From: Symbiodinium natans
Taxonomy: Eukaryota; Sar; Dinophyceae; Suessiales; Symbiodiniaceae
DNA length: 64,000 nucleotides
Assembly (NCBI GenBank): GCA_905221605.1
Contig: CAJNDS010001868.1
Coordinates: forward strand, 669,001 to 733,000
Direction: 5' to 3'
Part shown: in pieces, positions 1 through 13,940 of the stretch
Layout of the letters: the number at the start of each line of letters is the position of its first letter
Position numbering within the stretch: the stretch's first letter is position 1
The notes under the pieces: model-generated
What the model saw: only the letters and a program-made list of their open reading frames with translations
What the model was told of the DNA's origin: nothing
The model's database searches: none
Program-made: the position numbers and the translations under genes

Positions 1-3000
1 TTTCCGAAGCCGACTGGGTGATCCTTCGCCCGACCGCCATCTTCAGTCGCTTCAGTCGCGGTCAGGAAGGAAACAGGAACGAGGAACGAAGGAGGAATGA
101 AAGAGGAATGAAAGCAGCTGTGAAATCCAGGACTTCCACACTCCACCTTCGAGCAGCCCAAGCCGCCCGCCCTCTCCGCCTGAGCAGGCATATTAACGGC
201 TCCTGCCATTCCTGCCCCTTATGATGGGCTTGGCTCAAAGGAGGCCCCCGTAGTCGAAACGCATCTTCGTGCCTGGAGGCGCCTTGGCTTGGTGGACTGC
301 CTGGACTGCCTTTCTTGGTTGGGTGGTTGGGCCATGGCCATGTCTTGGGCGCCTTTGCACTTTCATGCCGCTCACCCGCTGTCCCTTCTGGCCCGTGTGG
401 TGTGCCGTGCGACTGATGAAGGGAGGGCCGCCCGACTCGGGCCATGCTCCAGTGTGGTGACGATGGCATCCGTGCGGCGACAAGCCTGCGCTTGTCAGTG
501 GCCAGAGGCGATGTGCGAGGACCTTGACCTTGCGGTCTCGCGCCGCGCTTGAAGGGCGCCGAGCCACCGGGGTTTCTGCAAAGAGCAAAGCGTCATGTCC
601 AAGACCTTTGCCGTGGAGTTCAAGCACCCGCATTCTCGGTGCTTTTGGCCAAGTCTGGTACAGAGCGTTTTTCCGTTTTTCGGAACATGTTTGTTCACAG
701 TCTACGCCATGTTCCGGCACAGCCCTCCGCAGCCCCTCCCAGGTGGCTGGTTGGCCTGGTTTTCCGAACCTTCCCGGGCCATGGCTTGAGGCTCTGGATT
801 TCAAGATTTCGCTATAGCCGCTATGGGATTTCAGGGGCTTTCAGGGCTTTCAGGTCTGGAAGCGAAGGAAAAGATCTAAGATTCGAAGAAGTCCAAGGAA
901 GGAAAAATGGTGTCCTTGTGTCCCCTGGGTTTCGAGCGCATCAGCCCCCAGCCCCCGACCAGCCCCGTCCCCTTAAACAAAGGTCAAGCCTCCCTCTCAG
1001 GCACCGCTTGCGCGCCTGACTGGTTTGCACTTCTCGCCCGCGCTCGATGCGAGCTGCCTTCCTACCTGTTCCGTGCGACAAATAGCGAGGCTTGAATGCA
1101 GAGCCCTGAAACCTGAACTCAAACAACATGCACTCCTTCTCGCATTAGAATCATTAAGATCTCTGGCTCGTGTAGCATTCCCCACCGTTTCCTTCCAGGA
1201 ATGGCCACGTCCTTTGCGTCCCTTTTCCTCCGAGCCTGGGGAGCTTGGGCAGAATTAAGCACAAATGCTTCTTCCACGAAGGCTACGTAGCGACTCGCTG
1301 CTACCACTGCTAAGTCATGATGCCAACAGCGGCCACACCACCCGCCGGCGATTGACCCCAGACCATAAGGGCTTCCAGGAGGGTTCGAGGTATCAGCGCT
1401 ACAAATCATGGCAGTTCGGGAAGCAGAGGTTCTGATCCCAGCATGTCCCAAGCAAGCGAACTCCAACCGGGGATGTGCTTGGACTGTCCCATGTGTGTTG
1501 CCCAGGTAGGCCTCGGCGATTTTCACCAAGCGTGGCCTGAAGACGATGCAGCCCTGGCGTGCTCAGAGATCGTGCTGCTTGGGTTAAACTTGATTGATCT
1601 TGTAGGCTTACGGCTTGTCATGACCCATACCGAGGTGAGCCTTACACAGTCGGATGGCCAGAAAAGTGGCCGGAGTGACCGACGACATGCGGCGGCAACA
1701 ATCAAGCACCGGGAGCTCCGAACTCTCGTATTTCCAGGCTCGGCTACAGGCATTGAGCTCCTGTGAGGAGATCCCATTGTACTGGCCATGGCATGTAGCC
1801 TGGCAGATTTGGTAGATGTGGTAAATGATGCTGGGCTCCTGGCCGCTGGCATCCCAGGTGCAACACGTAAGTGCGTGGTTGAACGGGTGCTGTTTCATTC
1901 GAGTGGTCCACGGTGGCCTTGTAAATCTAAATCGTGTTCACGGCGGGGCTTGCAGTAGTCAATGGTCTTTGCAGGAATCTTGCCATGTCTTGCCGCCTGC
2001 CGTGCGCGACGATGGCTTCAAGAGCGTGCTTTGCACTAGCATTCTCATTCTCACTTCAAGATCCAAAGTTGCTAAAGCCACATAGGCCTCATAGGCACGA
2101 AGCTTTAAAGACTCTAAAAGTCCCCCTGACGGCTCGCCCTGAGCCGCCAGGCCCAGAAGGCTCTCGGGCGGCTTTAGGGCCTTTAGGGTTTCGTGACTTT
2201 CGTGTGCTCAGGTTGCTCAAGTGCTTACGTTCGCCACGTGGACGGAGGGTTGGTTCATGTGCCATCCCGCTTTTCTGAGCCAAACGGTTCTTGCTGTCCT
2301 TTGCAAAACCCAGCATCTGGCGAAGGTTGCCAGGGTTCACCCTGCCTTGGTGGCCTTGTATCCTTCCCACGATCATGCCTTTGCACTCGGCTAGATCGGC
2401 TAGGGATGGGTTGCGGGATATTGGGGTTTAGCGAGGTGTAGGGCTTCTCACCCAGGCCAAAGAAGACAAGAGACGCTTCCGTGGCTTCTTTTTCTTCGGC
2501 TCCCAAAGCAGCGCGCATCAGACATCGTGCTGCTCAAGTCTTCCTCATATCTCCGGAAGTCGGCAAGACCCTACTGCTCAGTCTGGTCGCAGATGCAGCT
2601 GTTGAGTCCAGGGCTACAAGATTTCTCACATGTGCGAGCCGATCCCATCATCTTCGCATCCGGCGATGAGTCTGTTCTTTCATGGCACTTCGATGGCTCT
2701 TGCAGCCTTTCTGTTGTTGGGATCTGCAGAGATCTGCAGAGCCTGCATTCAACATATTGTCGTGGTTTCAAGGCTCAAGGAACATGATTGGCAGATGTTT
2801 CTTCGATAAGTCCTCGCGCATCTAGGGCATGCCTCCTTCAAGCGGCACTACTGACGTTTAGCAATCCTCGTGGTGCTTGCGATCGAATGGATCTTGACGT
2901 AATGCCCAAGACTGGGCAGGAGATTGCTGATGTTGCAATGCTAGCACTGGCAAGACCACGCAGGTCCACTGGCAGCCAATGAGCCTGCACACCTATTCCC

Positions 3001-4542
3001 TGCAAAGGGCACGCGTTGAACACGGAGCCTCTTTGAGGGAATGCACGGGGATGAAGTCTTGTGGTTAGTACGGCTGCAGAAGTGCTGTAATGCCACCGAT
3101 GCACATTCCTTCTGGTGCGGCGCTTGACGCTTCGGTGTTCCGTGAGCTGCCAAGCCAAGAAACTGAAGGCAAAGGACTTGTCAGCGAAGCCTTGGAAGCC
3201 TCTGCTGGGCATCCCCGTGAGATGTCGCCGTCCTCGAGCAGTGCTGCGTTCTCGCAAGAAACATCGCAGCAATGTATGGCCTGCCATGCGAACGTCCGGA
3301 GTTTCGACGCCGGAGCTTAGGATTGCAGGCTGAAGCTTTGCTTGTCGAAGCTCCAAGAAGGGTTTCGCACTCAAAATCATCATCCAAGTCTGTTTTGGCT
3401 TCGTGTAAGGCAGAAAAGATGCAGCAAGTTCGGGCTCGACCTATGAGCTGTGCGAGAAGTGTAAGGAGTAAGAGGTGTTGCAGGCCCCAACGATGAGAGG
3501 ACGCGTAGTTTGCATTCGGCAGTTGAGGCCCCCCTGAAGCAAGGGGGTCCTGGGAGAGTGACCTGAACGTGGGCATTTGGGCATGAGAGGCTCCCCATAG
3601 CAGTGAATGAAACGAGCGAGAGTCTGATGTTTAGGTCCCCACCCAGCATTTCTCCCAGGCTCCCCAAACAAGGGGCCCGCTGAAGTTTTGCAGAAAATGT
3701 CGCGCAGACCACGGTGGCATTCTTGCAGCATAGACGATTTTGCCCGGACGATGTTCCGAAGAAGGGCATGGTCAGGGACCATGCAGGGCTCAGTGCTCTT
3801 GGGACATCTTTGGCACTCTTTGGTTTTTTCTTGAAGGTTTTTCAGACCAAAACTCTGACGCCGGAAGGTCCTGCAGCTCTGGAAGCAGGCATGACTCAAT
3901 GACCTGCACATAGCTGCACGTGGCCAGCGGCTCACGCCCAAGGGCTCAGAGCTTCTGAGGCTTGAGTGGCCTGCTTGGTCTTGCCCGTTGCCGCTGTTGC
4001 CTGTTCTGTGAGACCTCGTGGCCTGCCTGACCTCCAAGCAGGAGCAGAGGGAAGTGTCGGAAGTAGCCGGCAGCACGTCCGGAGGACTTCCATAGGACTT
4101 CTCTTTGCTGGTGTTCAACGAACTCTGCAAGGGGCTCCACTGCCTTCCAGAGCTTCTCTCATGGAGGACACGGGGTTGCTCCGCAGCGCCGAGGCAAAGA
4201 GGCACTTCGAAGCACTTCTGCTTCTTTGGTCGCACAAACTTTGTAAGCCGTGCAAGTGCTCTCTGTTGTGGCTTTGTCGGCGGCTTGCTCAACGACAAGT
4301 AGGTGCTCTTCGCATGTGGCTTCCCCATTCTTGGGCAAGGAGGGACGAGGAGACGACGCAACAGAGGCAGGGATTGTTGGACTTTGTGTTTCTCCAGAGG
4401 CTCTATCTCTGAGGCCTCTGAGTGAACATTTCTGCTTCATGGAGTGCCACGGTTAGTTGCCGCTCCCTGCCGGCCGCTGGTCTTTGATTGTTACTCGCTG
4501 GGGTGCCCGCTGGGGTGTGCTGGCCTCCATGCTGGCCCCAGC
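1..4542. other. No recognisable gene
   Basis: GC-rich sequence with short open frames on both strands. The longest, minus strand 3441-4361 (306 codons), has no motif, is basic and serine-rich, and overlaps other open frames, so it is taken as chance. A few TTTCAGGG-type words repeat near 825-860. Confidence 0.5.
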
Positions 4543-4619
4543 GCGAAGGATTGCGAAGGATTGCGAAGGATTGCGAAGGATTGCGAAGGATTGCGAAGGA
4601 TTGCGAAGGATTGCGAAGG
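4543..4619 (+). repeat. 10-bp tandem repeat GCGAAGGATT x~7.5
   Basis: Perfect decamer array. The period is not a multiple of three, so the same decamers are read in successive frames. Confidence 0.95.
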
Positions 4620-7600
4620 CCGCCCGGTAGTCACATGTAGTCACGGGTAAATGAGATGAAGCCGGTCACCTCCCCACCTCCCTGCAGTGCAACGGTGTAA
4701 CGAGTTTGTGGCGGCCATGGTGGCCCTTGCCTCTGTGTGCGTCCACCTCCGGAGGCTCCAGAGGGCCCAGGGCGGCTTGCGCTCTTGTAGCTGCCGTCCG
4801 TCCCGAGAAGAGCAGCAAAAGAGCAAGTTTTCGTAGCTTTGGACATGGCAGCTTCTGTTAGAGAGCTGCGCCTTTTAGATCCCTTGTACGATCTCACCTG
4901 TGACTGCGATCGTCCGTACAGCGGCCCATTGCCCCTAACCCCATCCTGACCCTTCTGGGCGATGCCCTGGACTAGAAAGTTGGGAGGGGCCTGGCACCCG
5001 AGATTTGGTGAAATGCGGCTAAGCCCTGTTTAAGCCTGCTTGTTTTTTGGGTTTCCCCGGGTTTCCCTGAACTCCGGACGTGCACAGGATCCAAGGTGCT
5101 AGCCCTGACACTTCCTAAAGCCTGCCGTGCCCTGGACCCTTCACCCTAAGTCTCCTAAGACTCCTACAACGTCGTAGGGTCTGTAGAGGTTCTGATTGCT
5201 AGTCGCTTGCGGCCGTCCGAGATGTCGTTGTCGATAAGTGCTAACCCCTAAGTCGCCGCTCCCTAAGCACACTGAACCCTACACGCCACTAGGTTAAGGT
5301 TTAGGGCATTTAGGGTTCCGGCCATGCAGATCCCAGGTCCCATCCGAGGACGTTCTTGATACAGCTCAGAGCTGAGCAGACGGGACACGGTTCCCAAAAA
5401 ACGGCCTCAGCTGAGTTCTGGGCTTAAAGGGTAGGTAGAACTGGCCTAGGAGTCGAAGAGATGAGCCTTTTGCTTGATGTCGGGCTCCTCTGCTCTTGCA
5501 ATCTCCACAGCACAAGGCCGTGAGGGCAAGCATGCAGGCTTCTTGAGATGAACAGCCGCAGGATTTGCAGATGAAAGGCTTGGCGGCCACCAAGCTCCCG
5601 AAGACGTAGCCACGTCTTATGTCTTGGCGGACCACGACTGCAAAAGAAGTAACATCTTTTGATCACGCCAAGCGGCTCAGTGACATCTTCATGTTTGTAA
5701 ATGCCCCTTGTAAGATGGGGCCCCCGTTCCCCGTTCCTTGACGAATCAGTCGCAAGACTTGCAAGACACGCAGGCCTGTGTAGTTCGCAGCCCGGCGGGT
5801 TTCTTGCCCCAGCAGAGGTGGTTTCCCCGAGCTTGCTTAATTGAGTCCCCGATGTGTCGGATGTGGGCAGGCTAGGTAGCACTACCTGGACCCTGCTCTG
5901 CAGCGTTCTGTCGAAAGCGATGACTCGCAAGACAGGGCCGCGATGCTGATGGCCAAAGCTTCGGCTTCAATGGGCAGTTGAAGGCCTCGGCGCTTGGGAC
6001 ACTGGCATGCACTGGTCCAGAGTCTCACCTTTGGTGAGCACACACAGTCTCGAGCTGAGGAAGTCGAGGCAACAAGGCTAAGGCTGCTAAGGCTTCCAGG
6101 GCTGCTAGGAAGTCGGATGTTTAGGGGTCTAGAGGGTCTAGAGTCTAGAGGGCATACCTGCCAGGTAGCCAAGCCCAGGACCCAGACCTGCCAGTGCCAC
6201 GCGCAGGAAGCAAAGCTGTGGAAGCTTGCGACACTTTGGGCCGTTTAAGCCATGCCTTGCCATTGGTCCTGTGCCACGACCAAAAAGATCTACGTTAGAC
6301 TTGCAGGGCACACACAGAGTAATGAAAGAGTTTGAGACCATGCTGCCCTTTGAGGTACAATGCCGCAGAGCCTGCCAGGCTTGCAGCTCATGCATTGTCT
6401 TCGATGGCCATGCCTCCGTGCCCAGATCCATGCATTAGTCGAATGTGCAGCTGAAGTATCAGCTATGATGCACGAGTCTGCTCTCACAGCTCGCTTGGCA
6501 TCTCCGAAGAGGTTCTGGAAGCGGTGTCAACGGTTTGTTGCCTTCGAAAACCTCGTCTTCCAGGCGGCACGAGTTTTCGCGCAAGTGGTGCCCCAAGAAC
6601 CACGCGCAACAGCATTTCGCGGCACCTGCTCCTGCAGCAAGCCGCTCCGTACAATCCCGGCCATCCCAGCAGCTGCGCTCGCGTGCTTTGCGGAGCCCCA
6701 AACCTGAGTTGCAGCCCTGAGCCTCACATGCTCCGACTAGTGCTCCGAGGATGACCAAAAGGCGGCAATGCAGAAGCGCATGCTATCCCATGCCATCCCA
6801 CGCATCCCACGCATACCGCGCTGGTGTTGCGGTAAGAACGGAGCGTGTCTTGTTCCCCTGGGCTGTGCCATGGCTGCCGATCATGGCAGCGATGCATGGT
6901 TTGCTGAGCGTTCGGATTCGGACGCATCATATCCCACTGTATCCCACTGTGTCTCCAAAGGTTCCAATAAACACGCCGGTGGCGGCGGTTGCCGATGCGT
7001 TGGCCTTGTCTGTGCTGCCTTGGCCTCGGCGCATCAGCCAGTGCGTTCACTTCAGCTACGCCACATGCAACAACGCCTTGCGGACATTGCTCGGTCTTCA
7101 GGCCTGTGGACAAGGAAGAAGGCTGCTGGCAGCAGACCATGAGCTGTTCCTCCGCGTACCCTTGCTGCTGGATGAATGCTTCGAACACCCCGGCAGCACA
7201 GGCACCTCATGCGCACATCAGCACCTGAACCTTCAAGTTCAGAGTGCCTTGGTGGCATGAGAAAGCGAAGCCGTCGTGGGGAGTGAGGAGGTTCAGTTCT
7301 TAGAAGGCCCCATCAACAAAGGCAAGCTGCAAGCTGCAGCAAGGCACAAAGTTGCAGGAAGCCCTTTGGGACCCCATAAGAAGCCCAGAATCTTACAAAT
7401 CGGCCCGGTTGCCTTGACAACGCTAGCTTCGCAACACCTCGCCTCCATGGCCGCCATGGCTGTCCAGGACCTTGCCCTGCTCAACGGCAGGAGGCCGAAT
7501 CTCTTCGAGGGTCAAAGTGACCATACAAGAAGCCTTGTGGATATCTTTCTCGCGGGCCACGCTTCTTTGCGCGGTGGCTCGAACTTCAGGGCTGCCGTCG

Positions 7601-10600
7601 CATGATCTGCAGACGGAAGAGGGCGTTCGAGGTCCTCTGACAAGAGCCTAGACTAGGGGAACCGTCTAGGAACCACTTGAAGGTAGCGGTGACTCCCTCC
7701 TTAAGGTTCGGTTAAGATGCCACTGGCAGTGCGGACACGGCTTTGCCTTCAAGTGAAGACCTTGGCAAATCTATAACGTGGTGATCTGATATTGCCGAAT
7801 TTCAAAGAGAGTGCCCTCCGCTCTGTTGGGGGTTCTATGCGGGAGCATCAGCTGATCAACGAGTTCACTCGAGTCAGGCATGGGCCGTTTGAATAACGCA
7901 CAATGAGCGGGCAAGGGTAGTTCAAAGAATGGGAAGCGCTTGCTGGAAGACTCTAGATCGCATGGCCCATGCTGACTGAGTCCCCAGAATGTCATTAGCG
8001 CAGGCACCACTTCCGGAACTTGAGGCACCCTGCGGACACAGCATGACAGGGTATAGGCGACATGGGCGGTATGGGTGGTACGGGTATGTGCAGTCGCCGT
8101 GCAAGGCAGGGGCTCCGGAGGTCCGTATCTTGCATCTGCAGAGAATTGCAGAGACCCACAGGCTAAGGCCGGTGGAAAGACATCCCGCAACCGTGGAGAA
8201 GTCACCATTCCTGTCTTACCCATCTTGGATTCAGCTTGGCCCTCAGCCGGGGAGCAGATGACCCGGGAATGCATCAGGATTGCACGCCTTGACTTCAGCT
8301 TCAGAGATCGGCATGTCTTTGCCGTGGATGCTGCCGTGATTGTCTCAGTGCCAGAGTTGGCCTTGGACACGGAACGCCACAACTTCTTGGGGTGCCTGTC
8401 TTGAAGTAGGCATTGCAAGAGAGCCTTCCAAGGCTTGGGTCACTTGAGGGCTTCGAGTTGGCAAGCACTGAAGCCTACCATGGGTAGTATGGGTAGTTCC
8501 ATCTCTATGCACACGGGCTGCCTCCGAGGTCTCTCTCCATCCAAGCTGCGTTCTGACTGTGGACGTGCCAAGGGGCTGGGGAGGAAGGGGCGAAATTGCT
8601 GCCGCCGCCGCTCCGTGCAGTACCGACCGCTTCCGAACCTCCGTGCTCGCAGCCGTGCGCTGCAGATCCTCCCGCGTTTGGTCCCACACAGTTCCAGCCT
8701 ACGAGGTCTGGGCCAATCCGCCATGCCTGCACCAATCTTCCGCCATATTGGCATCACAAGTCGGAAGTTGAGACCCCAGAAACCTCCGAAGCGCGCTCCT
8801 TAGGCGGTGCCCTACAACCCAAAAGGTTGCCGAAACCCCTGACATCTCGAAGATATCCGCGAGCGAATTCAGGGCCCCTTCCTCAGAACAGGCCTTGCGC
8901 CCCCTGTGCGCCGCTCAGACTCTTCACTTTTGCAAAGTTTGCATGGTTCACCTGAAGCACCAAGCCTCGCACTGCCCTCGCTTCGCTGCCTTAAGCGCTC
9001 GCCGCGGCACTGAAATGGTTAAAGCTCAACGTGTTCAGATCCGGGATCAGATCCTGGATCAGGTTCCAGCTTCGGAGTTTGGCGCTTTGTGCGAAGCGGC
9101 CCTGCTAGCCCCTCCTCGGCCTTGTGGCCCTAGGCAGTTCCAGTCATCGGTGCCCCGCCAACTCCCCGGGAGGGTCCTGCATTTCTGGAGCTTTTCGGTT
9201 GAGCTCCAGCAGAAAACCCGGGAGCAAATGCTGGTGCTTCCTCTGAATGTTAAGATCACTTGCCCTTTGCGCCGCAACGTTGGCGCGTGTCATGTTCCAG
9301 CTCCTGACGTCGTGTAGGATGTGTGGCAGCCTGTGGCTTATCCTCAGGTCCGTCCCTAGGGCCTTTGCCCCTGGCACAAAGACGTGATGGCCGTTCTGGA
9401 GTAGAGGTGCACGGCCTGTCTGACACGTGCTTCTTTGGCACACTCTCATGGGAACATGTGTGATGTCAAAAGTAAGGTACCGCTCTTTCTCTTCAGAGCC
9501 TCTCCACATATCTTCACCCGTCTTCAACGGCCCTAGGAATCTTGCGGGGCAGTCAGTCTCTAGGATGAAGGACACCCGAAAGAAGGCTTAGGGGCACCCC
9601 CAAAGGATCCCAAAAAGGGCTCTCTTTGACACGCGGAGAAACGAAGGAAGCTCAGAGCACTGGGCAGACGGCACGGTGCCTTGCTCATGTCTTTAGCCTG
9701 CTCTTGGGCCCCTCGCGCACCTGAGCCACTGGAATTTCTGGAACTTCCAGGCCCTCATTGTGCGGTCGGCGCGGCCGCATCGCGAAAGAGGTTTGCACTG
9801 TATGTATGATTTGCACCGGCACTCTGTGGAAGGCACGGTTCGGTTTTGCTTGGCCCCAGGGCCCGGAGCCACTGTGCGAACCTCGGAAAGCTGGAAATCG
9901 CAGACTTCGCAGGCTGAGTCTCCTGAACACTCTTACAAGTCTTGCCAGATCGCTTGCGACTCCGTCACGTCTCGCTCGAGACGGTTTCTTGGGCAGTGAA
10001 GGCCCAAGTGCTGCAATCACTGTCCTTGTAGCACCTCGAAGGCTTCAACAGACCCCGTGCTTCTCTTGAATCTGAGCCGATCCCGATTCCGATCCTCCCA
10101 CGGCCCAGTCGACCCAGGCCTCCCCAAATGCTGCAAAAGCTCAAGAAGTTCGTGAGACGGGCCGTGTGGGTCTTACGGGCTTGCCCAGGGCAAGCGCTCA
10201 CGCGGTGTGCCGTCCTCGACTTGCTGGGGGCCAGCGCACCTCGAGCAAGCTTTGGCAGCTTCGGGATGGCGTAGCGCGGACTTAAGGTTATGGGGCTTCC
10301 AAAAAGGCATTGAGGCCGGCTCTGGGAAGTCCGCCAGAGCCGAGGTAAAGTCGTGCAATCCCCTAAGGCTTCCTTGCCTTTCTGGCTCGGAGCTAGGCTC
10401 GGAGCTAGACTTTGCTTGGAGGTTTCGGAATCGTTGAGGCTCAGGGTATTGAATTGAAGGCTGTTGACATTTTGGATATTTAGGTTAGTTTTGTTCCCCA
10501 GACCCCTAGCAAATTGCCTATAACCTTCTGCCCGAAGATCACATGCGGGCGGCCATGGCCGTCTTTTCGGAGCGGTCCAGTGCCGGCAGTGGGGTTAGGG

Positions 10601-13600
10601 ATGTTAGGGTCGAGCCCAGAAATTCAACTATAGAGGACCCCAGCAACACTAGAACGGTGGCCCCAGGGCCGGATCGGAATCCTGACAAACCCCGACCCGA
10701 CGTCACCGTGTTCCTGGCAACACTGTGTCGTGGAGGGCACGAGCCTGCCGGGTGCGGCTGATGAGTAGCTGGAGGCTTCTATTGTGGGACAGTCATCTAA
10801 TTGCTCTCTTCGCCGAGGCCCTTAACGTTGTGGGCCTTCAACAGCGCCCCTTGCCCTTGGGGAGTAGCGCAAGAAGGAACCCAACCATCTCAGGAGCTTC
10901 ATGTCAGCGCAGAGCGGTGCGTAGACAGTGACGACCTAGTCTCCCCGGTGGCTGGAGTGCCGCACCTCTGCCAGGACAGCAAAGCCAGCCAAGCTTGTAG
11001 GCTTGAAACGCAACAGCTTCGGCTCCCGTTTCACAGCGCCGTGTGCACGGAGACCTCCCTATAGCTGGCACGCCCCATATGGCCAGCAGGACTTCGAAAG
11101 TCACTCACACAACAGGCCCGCACCTGGGTGACCCCTCTTCTGCCGCTTGTTAATATGCCTGGGGCCGACTGCTGCCTTTGCACAAGTTACCCGACCGTCA
11201 TCGTGCCCACAGGCGCGCCCCCGAAACCTCGAGACCACACCTCGGGAAGCAGGACAAGCTGGCAAGCATGTGTGTGGGCAAGACCAAGTAGCTCGTCGAT
11301 CTTTGAGGGATGTCCTTCACAGCCGGGCATCGAAAGCATCGAAAGGCAGGAGCTGTTGAGCCGGCTCGTGAAATGCGTGAAAGCAAACCTCATGCTGTAG
11401 AACTTGGCCGTTTGCTCCATTCGCTCCGTGCAGAATGAGCTTCATTCAGCCTTGGCCGCAACTATGCAGCTATGTGGGCGGCTATACATCCCGGCGAAGT
11501 TGACCTTGGGGTGCTGCGTCACTTGCCCCAGTGGCCCCGCTGCTAAAGGTTCTGTGGAAAAAGGATTTGCCAACATCCCACTCAGAAGCCAAAGTTCTTT
11601 CCGTGCTCCGAAGTTTACTCTGCCATTGCTGAGCTTTGCTGCACATGGCCACGTCCCATCAAAATCTGAGCCATCCCCTCTGGCCTGACCTCTGCAGCAG
11701 GTGTAAACCAGGAGTGGCAATGACTCGGGTACTTAGGCAGGGGTTGCACATAGCAGATAGAGTTAGTTAACGACAGCATCAAGCCGAGCCTCCGCATACT
11801 GCGGATGCCAAGTGCGAAAGCATCAAACAGGAGTCTTTGAGGCGGCCAGCTGTCCTTGATGTCCGCAAGAAGCTGTGTTGGTCATGCGTGGTCTAGGGCG
11901 AGATTCTGAGGGCAATAGAAGGCAAGGGACAGCAGGTATTCAGAAAGCTAGGCGCTCGAAAAGTCACCTCTGAGAAGAGGTGCTTGAAGCCGTCTGGAGT
12001 CTTCAGAAGCCCTCCGAAAAACTTTGTGAAAGGAGGGAGAGGTGGAGCGCTTAGTGCTGGCACATTGCAGGTGCTTCGAACTTCGAACCCCTGTGCTTGT
12101 AGCCTGAACATCGTAACTCTGAGCCAATGCACACAAATAGCTCCTGGGGACCTTGGTCCCTCCTGGCACAGCTTCCTGTTTGATCTGTTTGGGTCGATTT
12201 TCAAGCCTTGGCTGAGCCTGGAGATCATATGGCAGCCCTGGTGATGTAGCTCCTCCAAAGCGCATCTCCAACATCTCCAGCGAAAGCTTTTCTGTGGCTA
12301 ATGCTGCGCGGCCTCTCTTCTCGCGGGTTTTAGGTCGGAGCAAGCCGGGTGGCGCCAGCCGGATTTGTCGACACCACCCCTGCGCACTCAGAGATCTGCC
12401 CTTGAGGCAACCTTAAGCAACAATCTCGGTAAGCTCGAGACACTATCAGGTTGGGAGGAGCCGTGGCTTGGAAGCTTTTGTCTTGGCGACGTGGACTTGG
12501 AACTTCTCCCTGGCTGGGGGGTCTCAAGAGAATCTTGGTAGAATTGCAAGGTGCGTTTGTGAAATGTTGCGAGATCAAAAGGCCCAAACACAGCTGAACT
12601 GTCCCAGAAGAGCGCACCACATTGTGCCAACTGCTCGCGGGCTGCCTCGCCTCGAATGCACAGTTTCGTGTTGGACGAGCGTTTAAGGCCAAGACTTTGG
12701 AATGGCAAGGGCTTGCAAGGGCTTCATGTGAGGGCTTCGGGTTTGGTCCAGAAATCGCACTTCACCAGCGACTTGGCTGTATGTGCTTGCAGACCGTGAA
12801 AGGCCCTAGCCCTAGCTGCTCTGGCTTTTCTACTTTGCTCTCTGGCCAGAGCTGTTGGCATTCCCAGGCCAGATGCCTTCGCACTCGCCCATAAAACTGA
12901 AGTCTGTCAGTTCAGAGTCAGGTATGCGGATCTGCGCGGATGTGCGCAGATGCAGTTTACTCAGTTTGCAGGGTGACCTGGGTGACCTCTTGGAGTGGCC
13001 TGCGAAGGCGCCCTGAGAGGTCTCGAATGTCTCGAGAGCGCCATGTAAAGACTGTAAGTGCCACCGAGAATGCCGGGAGTTCAGATCAAGGCCTCCTCCG
13101 GAGTGGGCGCTCCCTGGAAGATGAGGAAGGCCGTGTCTCGTGCCGCTCCGGCTGATGCGCTTGCACTGAGGTCTGCCCTCCCAGGTAACTCATGCCAATG
13201 TCTTGCTGCTCTCATCTGTCTCATGCCAGTTCACACACCTGGCCGGTCAGCCCCAATGCAAAGGTGCCTGCGATAGTCACGGTATCACAGAGCCTTACAT
13301 CCGATGGGCTCGAGGCAGGCTTGAAGGATGTGGCGTGAACGGTGCATGCGAACCCTTCGCTCTAAGCCTCTAAGCAGCCGAAGCCCTACGGGCTCTACAG
13401 CCCGGGTGGCAAGGTGGCTGCCACACACTGCGAGCACACTTGGCCCTGCATGTCACCGGTTCAAGTTCCGCACTGTGCCTGCAAAAAGCAAACGGTTGGG
13501 ACTTTCGTAAGTAGGCCCTGAAGGTGCCCATCTCGACGTTCAAGTGCTACGTTTGCAATCTAAGCCCACGGCATTTCCCAGTGGAGCAGCTGGAGGAAGG

Positions 13601-13879
13601 CCTTGCTGCCGATACCGAGCTCTGCAGCCTGTTTAGAAGACCGTGCGCAGGCGACTGCATCACTTGTCAAGTTTCAAAGTTGGATGCTTGACAGCACCTG
13701 CATCAGACCCAGCAAGACAGCGTACACCGTGAAAGTCCTTATAGGAAAAATGCGCAAGTAGGAACTTTCAAGAAGTTTATAGGCCCCCACACTCCCAGTG
13801 AAACTTCCTTGGGGGCTCCCTTCGTGCACCAGCTCCGGCAAGGCAAAGCCGGCAAAGCTGGTGACCTCCTTCAGGCAGT
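4620..13879. other. No recognisable gene
   Basis: Only short overlapping frames, for example 169 codons at 6751-7260 and 215 codons on the minus strand at 7771-8418, none with a motif. Small local repeats occur: ATCCCACGC words at 6779-6815, a GGCTCGGAGCTA doublet near 10384-10410, and a telomere-like TTAAGGTTTAGGGCATTTAG near 5292. Confidence 0.5.
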
Positions 13880-13940
13880 GGGGTGCCTTGCAGGGCACTC
13901 TGCAGGGCACTCTGCGGGGTGCTCTGTGGGGTGCTCTGGG
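13880..13940 (+). repeat. 12-bp degenerate tandem repeat x~5
   Basis: Units of the form GGG(C/T)(A/G)CTCTG(C/T)(A/G). Read on the minus strand they give a Thr-Pro-Gln/Ala-Leu-Gln-Ser pattern, which I regard as incidental. Confidence 0.85.

Noticed and set aside
228-239. TTGGCTCAA word resembling the 3' end of the dinoflagellate spliced leader
   Set aside because: Only nine bases match and the upstream half of the leader is absent, so chance is likely.
3441-4361. 306-codon minus-strand frame
   Set aside because: No motif, composition as in neighbouring chance frames, and several other frames open across it.
13430-13480. GGTTCAAGTTCC word resembling a tRNA T-loop
   Set aside because: Flanking bases do not form a T-stem, and no acceptor or anticodon stem could be drawn.
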